A stretch of 64,000 bases of DNA from the NCBI RefSeq assembly GCF_012911605.1, contig NZ_JAAMPT010000202.1, forward strand, positions 1 through 64,000, read 5' to 3'. Positions within the stretch are counted from its first letter, which is position 1. The number at the start of each line of letters is the position of its first letter. Below the pieces are notes generated by a model that was given only the letters and a program-made list of their open reading frames with translations, ran no database searches and had not been told where the DNA came from. Of the stretch, positions 28,765 to 37,276 are shown piece by piece. The translations under genes were made by a program, and so were the position numbers. This DNA is from Flavobacterium solisilvae. GTDB taxonomy: Bacteria > Bacteroidota > Bacteroidia > Flavobacteriales > Flavobacteriaceae.

Positions 28765-29385
28765 ATGGCAGAATTCATTAAAATATACGAAGACAAACCC
28801 AGCGAAGCAGCAATTAAAAAAGTAGTTGATGTGTTACGCGATGGCGGATTAGTGATTTATCCAACCGATACTGTTTATGGATTAGGTTGTGATATTACCA
28901 ATTCTCGAGCTTTGGAACGCATTGCGAAGATTAAAGGAATTAAACTGGAAAAAGCCAATTTCTCCTTTATTTGTCACGATTTGAGTAATCTTTCTGACTA
29001 TGTTCGTCAAATTGATACGTCTACGTTTAAGATTTTAAAGCGCACTTTACCTGGACCATATACGTTTATTTTGCCAGGAAATAACGATTTACCAAAAGAA
29101 TTCCGCAAGAAAAAAACCGTTGGTATTCGTGTTCCCGATAATAGGATTGCGCTTGAAATTGTAAAAATGCTTGGCAATCCTATCGTTTCAACTTCCATTC
29201 ATGATGATGATGAGGTTTTGGAATATTCTACTGATCCAGAACTGATTTTTGAAAAATGGCAAAACAAAGTCGATTTGGTTATCGACGGTGGATATGGCGA
29301 CAATGTTGGTTCCACGATTATCGATTTATCGGGTTATGAACCAGTTGTCATTCGTGAAGGAAAAGGCGATATTGATATTTTTTAG
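28765..29385 (+). CDS. L-threonylcarbamoyladenylate synthase (Sua5/YciO/YrdC family)
   Basis: Family members make threonylcarbamoyl-AMP from threonine, bicarbonate and ATP for the t6A modification of tRNA. The N-terminal region GGLVIYPTDTVYGLGCD and KRTLPGPYTFIL, TVGIRVPDN and NPIVSTSIH are YrdC-domain signatures. The length of 206 residues means a single YrdC domain without the C-terminal Sua5 extension. It could be the YciO subfamily rather than the essential TsaC, which cannot be settled without alignment. A hairpin terminator follows. Confidence 0.85.
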   Translation: MAEFIKIYEDKPSEAAIKKVVDVLRDGGLVIYPTDTVYGLGCDITNSRALERIAKIKGIKLEKANFSFICHDLSNLSDYVRQIDTSTFKILKRTLPGPYTFILPGNNDLPKEFRKKKTVGIRVPDNRIALEIVKMLGNPIVSTSIHDDDEVLEYSTDPELIFEKWQNKVDLVIDGGYGDNVGSTIIDLSGYEPVVIREGKGDIDIF

Positions 29386-29448
29386 GATTAAATCTTTATT
29401 CCACCTTTGTCAAAGTTCAAAATTTTGACAAAGATTTAAAAGGATAAA

Positions 29449-29479
29449 AGCGAGTCGTTTGTTAGCGATTCGCTTTTTT
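29449..29479 (+). terminator. Intrinsic terminator after the YrdC-domain gene
   Basis: GCGAGTCG and CGATTCGC pair (one G-T) and are followed by TTTTTTG. It overlaps the 3' end of the minus-strand pseudogene. Confidence 0.75.
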
Positions 29480-29712
29480 GTTTTCCCAATCTGTTTTATT
29501 TAATTCAAACCAATCGGTTAAATCACCTTCATAGTCAAAAGTTTCCTGAAAGTTAAAGCCAAGTTTGGACAAAACTTTTTTGGAATTATTGTTTTTTGGA
29601 TCAGTAATGGCAAATATTTTATCAATATTTAAGTTTTTAAATCCATAATCTATTATTGCGATGCAAAAGTCATTTTAGCAATACGTTCGTTATGTTCTGG
29701 TGTTGTGTTCAT
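29462..29712 (-). pseudogene. Chimeric gene remnant: DUF2200 start joined to GNAT acetyltransferase end
   Basis: From the ATG at 29712 the minus strand encodes MNTTPEHNERIAKMTFASQ and then stop codons at 29653. That matches the remembered N-terminus of DUF2200 proteins (about 120 aa). Right at this point another frame opens. It encodes IAIIDYGFKNLNIDKIFAIT and then DPKNNNSKKVLSKLGFNF through ENKKANR, a typical C-terminal half of a RimJ/RimL-like GNAT acetyltransferase, ending at 29462. A deletion seems to have removed the end of one gene and the start of the next, with a frame mismatch at the joint. This explains most of the 428-nt gap between annotated genes. Confidence 0.75.
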
Positions 29713-29813
29713 TTTTTTATTTGCTCTCTCAAATATAAAAAATAATCCCAAAATTTTCCACAAAAAAACTCCATCATAAAGACGGAGTTTTCAATAAATT
29801 AGTAGAAAATGAT

Positions 29814-30251
29814 TTAGTGTTTTGGTATTTCATCAAAATTAATCATCCAGTTGATGCCAAATTTATCGGTAAACATGCCAAAATAAGCACCCCAAAATGT
29901 TTTTTCCATAGGCATGATGATGTTTCCACCAGCTGAAAGTCCAGCGAAAAGTTTGTCAGCTTCTGTTGCGCTATCGGTGTTGATTGAAACGGAGAAGTTG
30001 TTACCAAAAGTGACATCGCCATAACCCGAAGTTGTATCGCTTGCCATCAAAACGGTTTCTTTGCTAATCGGTAAAGAAACGTGCATAATTCGGTTGCTAT
30101 CTTCTGCTGTCATTTTTGGTGCGTTGTCATCGGCTGGCATGTCTTTAAATTTGCCAAAATGAGCAAATTCGCCACCAAAAACCGATTTGTAAAAATTAAA
30201 TGCTTCTTCGGCATTTCCATTGAAAGTTAAATAAACGTTTACTGTTGCCAT
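29814..30251 (-). CDS. VOC/PhnB-like protein
   Basis: A 145-residue protein of the vicinal oxygen chelate superfamily, PhnB/3-demethylubiquinone methyltransferase-like branch. The start MATVNVYLTFNGNAEEAFNFYKSVFGG and the close FWGAYFGMFTDKFGINWMINF are characteristic. Members bind metal or small ligands; substrate is unknown here. A minus-strand TAGTTTTG box lies at 30292-30299. It is followed by the pseudogene region and lies next to a second, distantly related VOC gene. Confidence 0.85.
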   Translation of the reverse strand: MATVNVYLTFNGNAEEAFNFYKSVFGGEFAHFGKFKDMPADDNAPKMTAEDSNRIMHVSLPISKETVLMASDTTSGYGDVTFGNNFSVSINTDSATEADKLFAGLSAGGNIIMPMEKTFWGAYFGMFTDKFGINWMINFDEIPKH

Positions 30252-30303
30252 TTTTATTCTAAAGTTTTAATTGGTTTGTATTGTAAAAGTACAAAACTAT
30301 GTT

Positions 30304-30687
30304 TTACAATTCATAAAACTCAATAGGCAAATCATCTGGATCAGAAATGAACGTAAAGCGTTTTCCTGTAAATTCATCAATTCTAATCGGTTCAGAAATG
30401 ATTTGATTTTTATTTAAATGATTGATGATAACTTCAAGATTATCAACCGCAAAAGCTAAATGACGCAAACCCGAAGCTTCTGGTCTTGAAACTCTTTTTG
30501 GCGGATTTGGAAAAGAAAATAACTCAATAACATAGTTTCCGTTTAGTGCTAAATCGAGTTTATAGGATTGTCGTTCGGTTCGATATATTTCCTGAATGAT
30601 GGTTAGTCCCAAAATTTCGGTATAGAATTTTTTGGACACTTCATAATCGGAACAAATAATGGCAATGTGATGAATGTTTTTTAGCAT
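30304..30687 (-). CDS. VOC family protein (glyoxalase-like, GloA2/YaeR type)
   Basis: A 127-residue glyoxalase/bleomycin resistance fold protein. It shows the N-terminal metal ligand in IHHIAIICSDYEVSKKFYTEILG, LRHLAFAVDNLE in the middle, and the final Glu in DPDDLPIEFYEL. The metal-binding His and Glu residues of the family are therefore present. Substrate is unknown. The two VOC genes are co-directional with a 52-nt gap, in which a promoter-like box suggests separate transcription. Confidence 0.85.
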   Translation of the reverse strand: MLKNIHHIAIICSDYEVSKKFYTEILGLTIIQEIYRTERQSYKLDLALNGNYVIELFSFPNPPKRVSRPEASGLRHLAFAVDNLEVIINHLNKNQIISEPIRIDEFTGKRFTFISDPDDLPIEFYEL

Positions 30688-30755
30688 AAAATATCGATTA
30701 AAAGTAAAGTGATTTTGTTTTATCGAGTTTTGGAGCTGATTATCGATTTATTGTG

Positions 30756-30897
30756 TTGAATTAGAATGACTGCTATACTTTTACTTCATAATCATACAAA
30801 GAAAAAAGACTTAGTTAAGTTTTCAAAGATAAATGTCAAAAATCAAAATCAAACAAATTGTTTGAAAACCGTTTCGAAAGAGACGGTTTTTTTATTT
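30756..30897 (+). ncRNA. Possible small RNA between VOC and glycan genes
   Basis: No ORF. A TTG (30756), 17 nt, TACTTTTA (30776-30783) resembles a promoter. A strong hairpin AAAACCGTTTC/GAGACGGTTTTTTT (30864-30894) with a plus-strand T run follows about 85 nt later. No plus-strand gene precedes this terminator. It could equally be the remains of a lost gene. Confidence 0.25.
30864..30897 (+). terminator. Orphan intrinsic terminator
   Basis: AAAACCGTTTC pairs with GAGACGGTTTT, followed by a T run on the plus strand. It may also act weakly for the minus-strand gene ending at 30934. Confidence 0.7.
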
Positions 30898-30933
30898 TTG
30901 CGTTTTATGTTTTTTAGAGTGATATTGATTTGT

Positions 30934-31533
30934 TTAATCTAGATTGTTATATAGTTCTAACCATTCAATCCATTGACCTCGTTTTTTTCTGTAAAAGGCA
31001 ATCTTTTTATATGGTTTATGTTTTTTTTCAGAAATAATAGAAAAACCAAATAGACAAAACTTATTGTTTCTAAAAAAAATTGGTTTTGAAAAAGAATAAA
31101 CAAAATACTCTTTGTTTTTCATTTGAATAACCGCACTCGTATCGTTGATTACTACGTTTTCTAATTCTAATTTAAGTGGTTCATTCCTTTTTTGTAAGTA
31201 GATTTCAATCTCAGCAAGTGCAATTTTTTCAGATCTATCAAATTGATTAACATTCCAAATATAATTTTCTAAAATAGAAATTTTATTTTTTATGTATTTA
31301 TATTCACTAATAGTAAGTTTAATAGTTTTAGATGTATTGAGATTGTAATCATGGAATTTCTTTTTATTAATTTTTTCTTCCATTATTTCCCAACCAAAAC
31401 TTTCATCGGTATAAATTATTGTGTCTTGTGTAGGTAAAACAGAATTAAAGAACGCTGTTTCTATTTCATTTTTTTGAGCAGAACAGAAGCTAATACAACA
31501 AATAAAAAGAAAAAAGGAACTTAATTTGATCAT
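30934..31533 (-). CDS. Secreted protein of unknown function
   Basis: A 199-residue exported protein. MIKLSSFFLFICCISFCSAQ is a clear signal peptide ending at Ala-Gln. The mature part is basic and aromatic-rich, with a C-terminal KIAFYRKKRGQWIEWLELY. No recognisable domain. It lies 12 nt downstream of the flippase gene on the same strand, so it is the last gene of the YfhO-glycosyltransferase-flippase run. Confidence 0.7.
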   Translation of the reverse strand: MIKLSSFFLFICCISFCSAQKNEIETAFFNSVLPTQDTIIYTDESFGWEIMEEKINKKKFHDYNLNTSKTIKLTISEYKYIKNKISILENYIWNVNQFDRSEKIALAEIEIYLQKRNEPLKLELENVVINDTSAVIQMKNKEYFVYSFSKPIFFRNNKFCLFGFSIISEKKHKPYKKIAFYRKKRGQWIEWLELYNNLD

Positions 31534-31545
31534 TTGATTAACTTT

Positions 31546-33009
31546 TTATTTTACTATCATTTTAAAAACTTTTTCAATCACATTATTAATATCTTCCGAA
31601 AGTTTGGCTTTATAAACTATTACAACATAAACAATGGAAACTAATGCCGATTTCAGCATAATATTAACGATAGGATGAAACGGAAAATCCCAGTAATAAA
31701 ATCCGAAAAAACAAATCAATCCGATAGCTAAAGCGGAAATTGTTTTAATAGTAAACGGATAGAGTTTCATTTTTAAAACCACAAAAAGTAGTTTGGCAAT
31801 GCTGTACAGTGTAATTGAAATTAATGTTGCAATTGCTGCGCCATCAATACCATATTTTGGAATAAAAATCATATTGAGTGTCACGGCAAAAAAACCAAGA
31901 AATAATCCTAAAAACAATACGGCACGATAATATTTTGAATTGAAAATAATAGCGTTGTTGTTTCCTAAAATCAAATCAAAATACTTAGAAAGTCCAATGA
32001 TGAAAAACACAAAAACACCACCGCGATAATTTTCGGGTAAAAGCAAATAAATTTGATTGATGTTTACTAAAAGCCCAACATAAACCAATCCGCCAACGAT
32101 TTGAAGCGTTATTGAAGTTTTTTTGTATAAATCGTTCAGTTCGTCGTGTTTGTTTTCAATCATCAGTTTTGCAGTAATCGGGTAGGTGATTTGATGCATA
32201 GCACGACTTGGAACAGCAATTACCGTTGCGATAAAACCTGCTACCGTATAATAGGCAATTTGTTTTAAATCTAAATATTGATTAAGCATCGTTTTATCGA
32301 TGTCAATTAGTATGTTAGCAACGCTTCCCGAAAGAATTATAAACGAAGAATAAATTATAATAGGTTTAGTATTCGTTGGTAATTTAAAGCTAAACTGAAT
32401 AGTTTGAACTTTATTGGCATAAAAAAACATAATCAACATACTAGCCAAATAAACATACATTGTTGCTGTAATGAATTGCTCAACGGTTATAAAATTATAA
32501 TATACGCCAAAGAGGAAAATTGAAATCAGAATTCGCAAACCAACTTCTTTGATGAAATTTCCAAAAACCGATTGCAAATGTACCTTAACCCAAGCATAGA
32601 AAATCTCAAAATACGCCATACACAATCCAATAATTGGAATTTGCCAGACATAATCATAAACGATATTATTCTTTTTGGATAAAAATGTTGCAATTTCAGG
32701 ATAAAAAATGGTGCCAAAGATAAAAATCGGCACAATTGCTAGTAAAGGAATTGCTAAAACAAAACTAAAAAACTGACTTTTTTCTTTTTCGGTTTTGTAT
32801 TCGGAGAAAAATTTAATCAACGTATTATGAACACCAAATGCCATCAACGGAAAAATAACATTGGCAGATGAAAGGATATAATTCGTTAATCCAAAAAAAT
32901 CATCACCTAAAAAATGCGGATACATGAACAACGTATTTATCGCACCAATGGCAAAACCAATATAGGTTATGACTGTGTTTTTAATGGATTGGTTGATAAC
33001 GATGCCCAT
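31546..33009 (-). CDS. Oligosaccharide flippase family (Wzx/MATE-like) protein
   Basis: This is an inner-membrane polysaccharide transporter. It is 487 residues with about 12-14 hydrophobic helices and the typical first helix of PST flippases (MGIVINQSIKNTVITYIGFAIG). Motifs such as DIDKTMLNQYLDL and ILGNNNAIIFNSKYYRA fit the family. It presumably flips a lipid-linked glycan, consistent with the upstream glycosyltransferase. It is followed by a secreted unknown protein. Confidence 0.85.
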   Translation of the reverse strand: MGIVINQSIKNTVITYIGFAIGAINTLFMYPHFLGDDFFGLTNYILSSANVIFPLMAFGVHNTLIKFFSEYKTEKEKSQFFSFVLAIPLLAIVPIFIFGTIFYPEIATFLSKKNNIVYDYVWQIPIIGLCMAYFEIFYAWVKVHLQSVFGNFIKEVGLRILISIFLFGVYYNFITVEQFITATMYVYLASMLIMFFYANKVQTIQFSFKLPTNTKPIIIYSSFIILSGSVANILIDIDKTMLNQYLDLKQIAYYTVAGFIATVIAVPSRAMHQITYPITAKLMIENKHDELNDLYKKTSITLQIVGGLVYVGLLVNINQIYLLLPENYRGGVFVFFIIGLSKYFDLILGNNNAIIFNSKYYRAVLFLGLFLGFFAVTLNMIFIPKYGIDGAAIATLISITLYSIAKLLFVVLKMKLYPFTIKTISALAIGLICFFGFYYWDFPFHPIVNIMLKSALVSIVYVVIVYKAKLSEDINNVIEKVFKMIVK

Positions 33010-33080
33010 TTTATTATATTAGATTTCAGATATTAGATATTAAATTTGTGAGCTTTGTGATTTCTTAGTGTTCTTTGTGG

Positions 33081-34370
33081 TTAAGAAATCAGTTTTGACA
33101 ATTTCTCTGTCAAACTTTTTCTTGAAAATTGCTGTAAACCAACAGCGTGAACTTTTAAATTTTGTTCTTTATATAAATTGTAATACTTCAAAAGTAACTC
33201 TTTTAACTGTTCCAATTCGTCATACAAAAAGAAAACTCCAGTATTAGTTGAAGTGATAATTTCGGCAAAATCAGAACCTTCTGGACCAAGCGCAATAATT
33301 GGTCTTTCGGAAACCATGTATTCAAATAATTTTCCAGGAATGATACTTTTAGTATCGTTTGAATTGATTTCGATTAACAATAAAACTTGCGATTTTCGTT
33401 GATGTTCCACCGCTTCTTGATGAGAAACATAACCCAAATTCAAAACGTAATCATTCAATCTAAACTCAGAAATAGTATCCAAAACTTCCTGACTGACAGC
33501 ACCGATTAATTTTAATTGAAAATCTCTTCTGAAATCGGGATTTTCTTTGGTTAATTCTTTCAACACTTTCCACAAAATTCTTGGATTTCGCTCAGAAAGA
33601 AACGAACCGATATGTGCCAAAGTAAACTTTTCGTCCAAAGGTTGTTTGGTTACTTTTTCTACGTCATATCCATTAGTAATTACTTCAATGGGTTGTGAAG
33701 TTATCGCTTGAAATTCGGTTTTGGTGGTTTTACTTGTTACGATTATAGTATCAGCAGTTGTTAGCACTTCTTTTTCTAATGCTTTGTGTTTTTTCTCCGC
33801 AGAAGAAGATAATTTCAACGCTTTGTGATAACCAATGGTTGTCCAAGGATCGCGAAAATCGGCAAACCATGTTACATTCAACTCTTTTTTGAGTTGTAAA
33901 CCAATTAAATGCAAACTATGTGGCGGACCAGAGGTGACAATGGTATCAATTTGGTTTTCCTCAATATATTTTTTCAAATATTTAACCGAAGGTCTTACCC
34001 AAAGAAAACGCGCATCGGGAATGAAAATATTACCTCGAACCCAAAGCAATGTTTTTTCTAAAAACGATTGTTTCTTTTGATTAGGAATAATCCCCGAACT
34101 GATTTTTTTGGTTTTATTTTTTCCGAAGAAAGAGGCAAAGCCATAAGGTTCAACGATTTTCTTTTTCAGAATAATCGCTTTCTCTGAAACTTCACTTTGC
34201 AAACCATTGTCAATAATCGGATAGGTTGGATTTTCGGGAATATAAACTATTGGTTGAACATTAAAATCGGGTAAATATTTAACAAACTTTAACCAACGCT
34301 GAACGCCTGGTCCACCAGCTGGCGGCCAATAATAGGTAATGATTAAAAGTTTTTTTGGTTCAGGTTTCAC
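33081..34370 (-). CDS. Glycosyltransferase (GT-B, family 4-like)
   Basis: A 429-residue GT-B fold enzyme. The N-terminal nucleotide-binding half begins KKLLIITYYWPPAGGPGVQRW, with the glycine-rich loop of family 4 enzymes. FADFRDPWTTIG lies in the middle. The C-terminal half has FTLAHIGSFLSERNP and SIIPGKLFEYMVSERPIIALG, the sugar-nucleotide part with the E of the usual EX7E region. The donor is not predictable. It lies between yfhO-like and flippase genes, so a surface glycan or exopolysaccharide is likely. Confidence 0.85.
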   Translation of the reverse strand: MKPEPKKLLIITYYWPPAGGPGVQRWLKFVKYLPDFNVQPIVYIPENPTYPIIDNGLQSEVSEKAIILKKKIVEPYGFASFFGKNKTKKISSGIIPNQKKQSFLEKTLLWVRGNIFIPDARFLWVRPSVKYLKKYIEENQIDTIVTSGPPHSLHLIGLQLKKELNVTWFADFRDPWTTIGYHKALKLSSSAEKKHKALEKEVLTTADTIIVTSKTTKTEFQAITSQPIEVITNGYDVEKVTKQPLDEKFTLAHIGSFLSERNPRILWKVLKELTKENPDFRRDFQLKLIGAVSQEVLDTISEFRLNDYVLNLGYVSHQEAVEHQRKSQVLLLIEINSNDTKSIIPGKLFEYMVSERPIIALGPEGSDFAEIITSTNTGVFFLYDELEQLKELLLKYYNLYKEQNLKVHAVGLQQFSRKSLTEKLSKLIS

Positions 34371-34404
34371 TTTGTTGATTTTAGATTAAAGATTAACGAA
34401 TTTT

Positions 34405-34438
34405 GATTGTAGATTTTTTACTTCATAAATCTACAATC
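34405..34438. terminator. Hairpin between YfhO-like and glycosyltransferase genes
   Basis: GATTGTAGATTT and AAATCTACAATC are perfect 12-bp arms around a 10-nt loop. The tail is not a clean T run, so it may be an attenuating hairpin or a repeat rather than a full terminator. Confidence 0.45.
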
Positions 34439-34452
34439 GTTAGTCAAAAATC

Positions 34453-36885
34453 TTAATTCAATTTCTTCTTTTTTCTCTCAAAATAAACACCACCAATAAT
34501 CAATAAAATCATTGTAATAGAACTAAACAAAGCAATTGTACTTCCTGTTTTAACAACTTCTGGTTCAAATTTGAATTCGATAGTGTGTTTTCCTTTTGGA
34601 ATTTCCAAACCACGAAGTGTGTAATTTACTCTATAAATTGAAGCTTCTTTACCATCGATTGTTGCTTTCCAACCATCTTTATAATAGATTTCAGAGAAAA
34701 CCGCAAAACCATAATTGCTATTATTGGAAGTATATTTTAAATGATTTGGTTTATACAAATCGAGTTTTATTGTAGCTAAACTATCTTTTCTGAATGGTAA
34801 AGAAAGTTCATGAGAACTCTCATTTTTATCTTTAAGTTTAACAGCAACTTCTTTTGTATCTAATTTATCCAACGCTTTCATTTCTTCGTCAGCTGAATTT
34901 ACAGTTTGAATTTTAGAAACAAACCAAGCATTTCCGTTGGCATCAGGATTTATGGTTGCAAATTGTTGTCCTTTTTCATCACTTTGAATGATGTATTTGA
35001 TGTTCAACATATCCAAAACATTTTTATTGTTTTTGGCAATTTGATAATCAAATAGTTGTTGAATTCTTTTTGGTTTTGCCGCATGATAACCACCAAGCGA
35101 TTTATGGAAATAAGAAGCTCGCGCGCTACTCATGTTTCCAGCAACTTCAAAAACACGGTAATGAGTTGTGTCTTGAAGAATTTGCATATCAGCTTCTTTG
35201 GCTTGGAAAGGTTCGTTCATTTCACGAGCGCTAACAAAATCTTTAGCGTTTACGTAGTTTTTTGCCACAAAAAATAAATCGGCAACCATAAATAAACCAA
35301 TCAAAATAATGGTATTTCCTTGTGCTAATTTGCCTTTAAAATAGAACCAAAGCAATCCAAAAGCAACCAACATAAAGAAACCCGAACGTAACAAATCAGC
35401 TTTGTACAAACTTTCTCGGTCTAATTTTAAAGCATCTATAAAAGCAGTTCCCATTTCACGACCATAAGCTTCTATGTAATAGTTGTCGTTGGCGGTTGTA
35501 AATTCAAACATACCTTTGCCTAAGAACAATAGAATAATTAATCCGATGGAAGTTCCAGCAGTATAAAGCAATGATTTTTTACGATTTTCTTCATTTTTAA
35601 TGAACGATTGTAATCCCATAATTGCCAAAACAGGAACGCATAATTCCAAAATTACTTGTATGGAAGAAACCGCTCTGAATTTATCATACATTGGAACATA
35701 ATCAATGAAGAAGTCAGTCAAAGCTGGGAAGTTTTTACCCCAAGAAAGAAGTAAAGAGAAAACCGCTCCAGCAACGAAAGCATATTTTATTTTTCGTTTA
35801 TCATGGAATAATGCTAAAATAGCCAAGAAAAAAACAATCGCACCAATATAAGCTGGCGCAGCAACGATTGGTTGATTTCCCCAATAAGTTGGAACGTTTT
35901 CGGCAAATTCTGCAGCTTCGCTTGGCGATGCACCTTGATTTGAAATAAATTCATATAAATGACTGTCTGTTCCCACATTTTCGGCATTGGAACCACCAAA
36001 TAACCGTGGCGCAATTAGGTTGAAACTTTCGGCAATTCCATAGCTGTATTCTGTAATGTATTCTCGTGAAAGTGCATTATCAGTCGTAACTTTTGAACCA
36101 TCTGGATTAAAAGTTAGTTCGTTCTTACTTCTCGTACTAAAATCTGCATATTCTTTGGTTGCTAATAAGTTAGTAGCATTGGCACCAATAGCTAAAACGA
36201 CTGCAATGGCAAATGTTCCAATGATTTTTGGTAATGCTTTTAACTCTTTTTCTTTGAATAATTTGTATAAGAAATAAACCGAAAATACCAGTAAAAACAA
36301 CAACAGATAATACGTCATCTGGAAGTGATTGGCATTGATTTCCAACGCTACGGCAAGCATCGTTAGAATTCCACCGTGAATAAAATGTTTCCTGAAAACC
36401 AATATAAATCCGGCAACAACCAACGGCATGTAAGCAATAGCATGTGCTTTTGCATTATGTCCAACGCCAAGAATAATTATCAGATAGGTTGAAAACCCAA
36501 AAGCCAATGCGCCAAAAAACGCTTTCAACGGATCGGTTTTAAAAACTAAAAGTAGCGCATAAAACCCTAAGAAATAAAGGAATAAATAATCGGCTGGTCT
36601 TGGTAAAAAACGCAAAGCATCATCTAATTTTCCAATATAATCATTCGGATAATTGGCTCCTAGTTGATAGGTTGGCATTCCTCCAAAAGCAGAATTTGTC
36701 CAATAAGGTTCGGCATCATATTTGGCTCTAAAATCGTTTTGTTCTTTTGCCATTCCGGTATATTGAACTATATCCGATTGGTAGATTTTTTTGCCTTGAA
36801 GTACAGGATAAAAATAGATTAAGGCAATAACGATAAAGCCAAGAATGGTTAAAAAATGCGGGTAGAACTTTTGAAGTTGCTTCAT
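34453..36885 (-). CDS. YfhO family membrane protein
   Basis: An 810-residue protein with about a dozen membrane helices in the first about 600 residues, then a soluble extracytoplasmic domain and a last helix before ERKKKKLN. The opening QGKKIYQSDIVQYTGMAKEQNDFRAKYDAEPYWTNSAFGGMPTYQ-type region is the mark of YfhO proteins, which resemble GT-C glycosyltransferases and decorate surface polymers in Firmicutes. It is downstream of the DUF4834 gene by 27 nt and heads the glycan genes. Confidence 0.85.
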   Translation of the reverse strand: MKQLQKFYPHFLTILGFIVIALIYFYPVLQGKKIYQSDIVQYTGMAKEQNDFRAKYDAEPYWTNSAFGGMPTYQLGANYPNDYIGKLDDALRFLPRPADYLFLYFLGFYALLLVFKTDPLKAFFGALAFGFSTYLIIILGVGHNAKAHAIAYMPLVVAGFILVFRKHFIHGGILTMLAVALEINANHFQMTYYLLLFLLVFSVYFLYKLFKEKELKALPKIIGTFAIAVVLAIGANATNLLATKEYADFSTRSKNELTFNPDGSKVTTDNALSREYITEYSYGIAESFNLIAPRLFGGSNAENVGTDSHLYEFISNQGASPSEAAEFAENVPTYWGNQPIVAAPAYIGAIVFFLAILALFHDKRKIKYAFVAGAVFSLLLSWGKNFPALTDFFIDYVPMYDKFRAVSSIQVILELCVPVLAIMGLQSFIKNEENRKKSLLYTAGTSIGLIILLFLGKGMFEFTTANDNYYIEAYGREMGTAFIDALKLDRESLYKADLLRSGFFMLVAFGLLWFYFKGKLAQGNTIILIGLFMVADLFFVAKNYVNAKDFVSAREMNEPFQAKEADMQILQDTTHYRVFEVAGNMSSARASYFHKSLGGYHAAKPKRIQQLFDYQIAKNNKNVLDMLNIKYIIQSDEKGQQFATINPDANGNAWFVSKIQTVNSADEEMKALDKLDTKEVAVKLKDKNESSHELSLPFRKDSLATIKLDLYKPNHLKYTSNNSNYGFAVFSEIYYKDGWKATIDGKEASIYRVNYTLRGLEIPKGKHTIEFKFEPEVVKTGSTIALFSSITMILLIIGGVYFERKKKKLN

Positions 36886-36912
36886 GTTTTTTGGTTAGGT
36901 TTGGTATAGAAT

Positions 36913-37164
36913 TTACTCAATTTCTTCAAAGTCAACATATTCGCCAACAACTTTTTTCTCTCTTGGTTTTTCTTGAGCTTTTTGTTGGGCTTGTTGCTGT
37001 TGCTGATACTGTTGTTGCTGTTGTTCAAATTGTTGTGATGCTTTTTCAACTACTTTTTTAGCCAAAACAGGTAAAAAAAGCTTTGCTAAAAACTTGAAAA
37101 TGTAGTAAAAAGCTATGATATAAAGTATGGTTTTCAAAAAACCGTTAAAAGATGCCGTTTCCAT
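36913..37164 (-). CDS. DUF4834 small membrane protein with poly-Gln tail
   Basis: An 83-residue protein from the ATG at 37164 (METASFNGFL); a longer frame from 37200 would start upstream of the predicted transcription start and is rejected. One hydrophobic segment (LKTILYIIAFYYIFKFLAKLF) is followed by a helix, a Gln-rich tract (about 52-72) and an acidic end (GEYVDFEEIE). This layout fits DUF4834. Function unknown. It appears to be the first gene of the yfhO operon. Confidence 0.7.
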   Translation of the reverse strand: METASFNGFLKTILYIIAFYYIFKFLAKLFLPVLAKKVVEKASQQFEQQQQQYQQQQQAQQKAQEKPREKKVVGEYVDFEEIE

Positions 37165-37182
37165 CGTTGAAATAATTTTTGT

Positions 37183-37190
37183 CAAAAATA
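37183..37190 (-). promoter_or_regulatory. -7 box upstream of DUF4834/yfhO genes
   Basis: TATTTTTG on the minus strand fits TAnnTTTG, 18 nt before the chosen ATG. Confidence 0.45.
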
Positions 37191-37246
37191 CGAATTTCAA
37201 TGAAGTTAAATTAGCTTTCAGTTCTTAAATAAATGATAAATTATAT

Positions 37247-37254
37247 TACTTTTG
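37247..37254 (+). promoter_or_regulatory. -7 box upstream of the outer membrane protein gene
   Basis: TACTTTTG fits TAnnTTTG, 22 nt before the ATG at 37277. Confidence 0.45.
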
Positions 37255-37276
37255 AACAACGTTAGAACTTATATCT

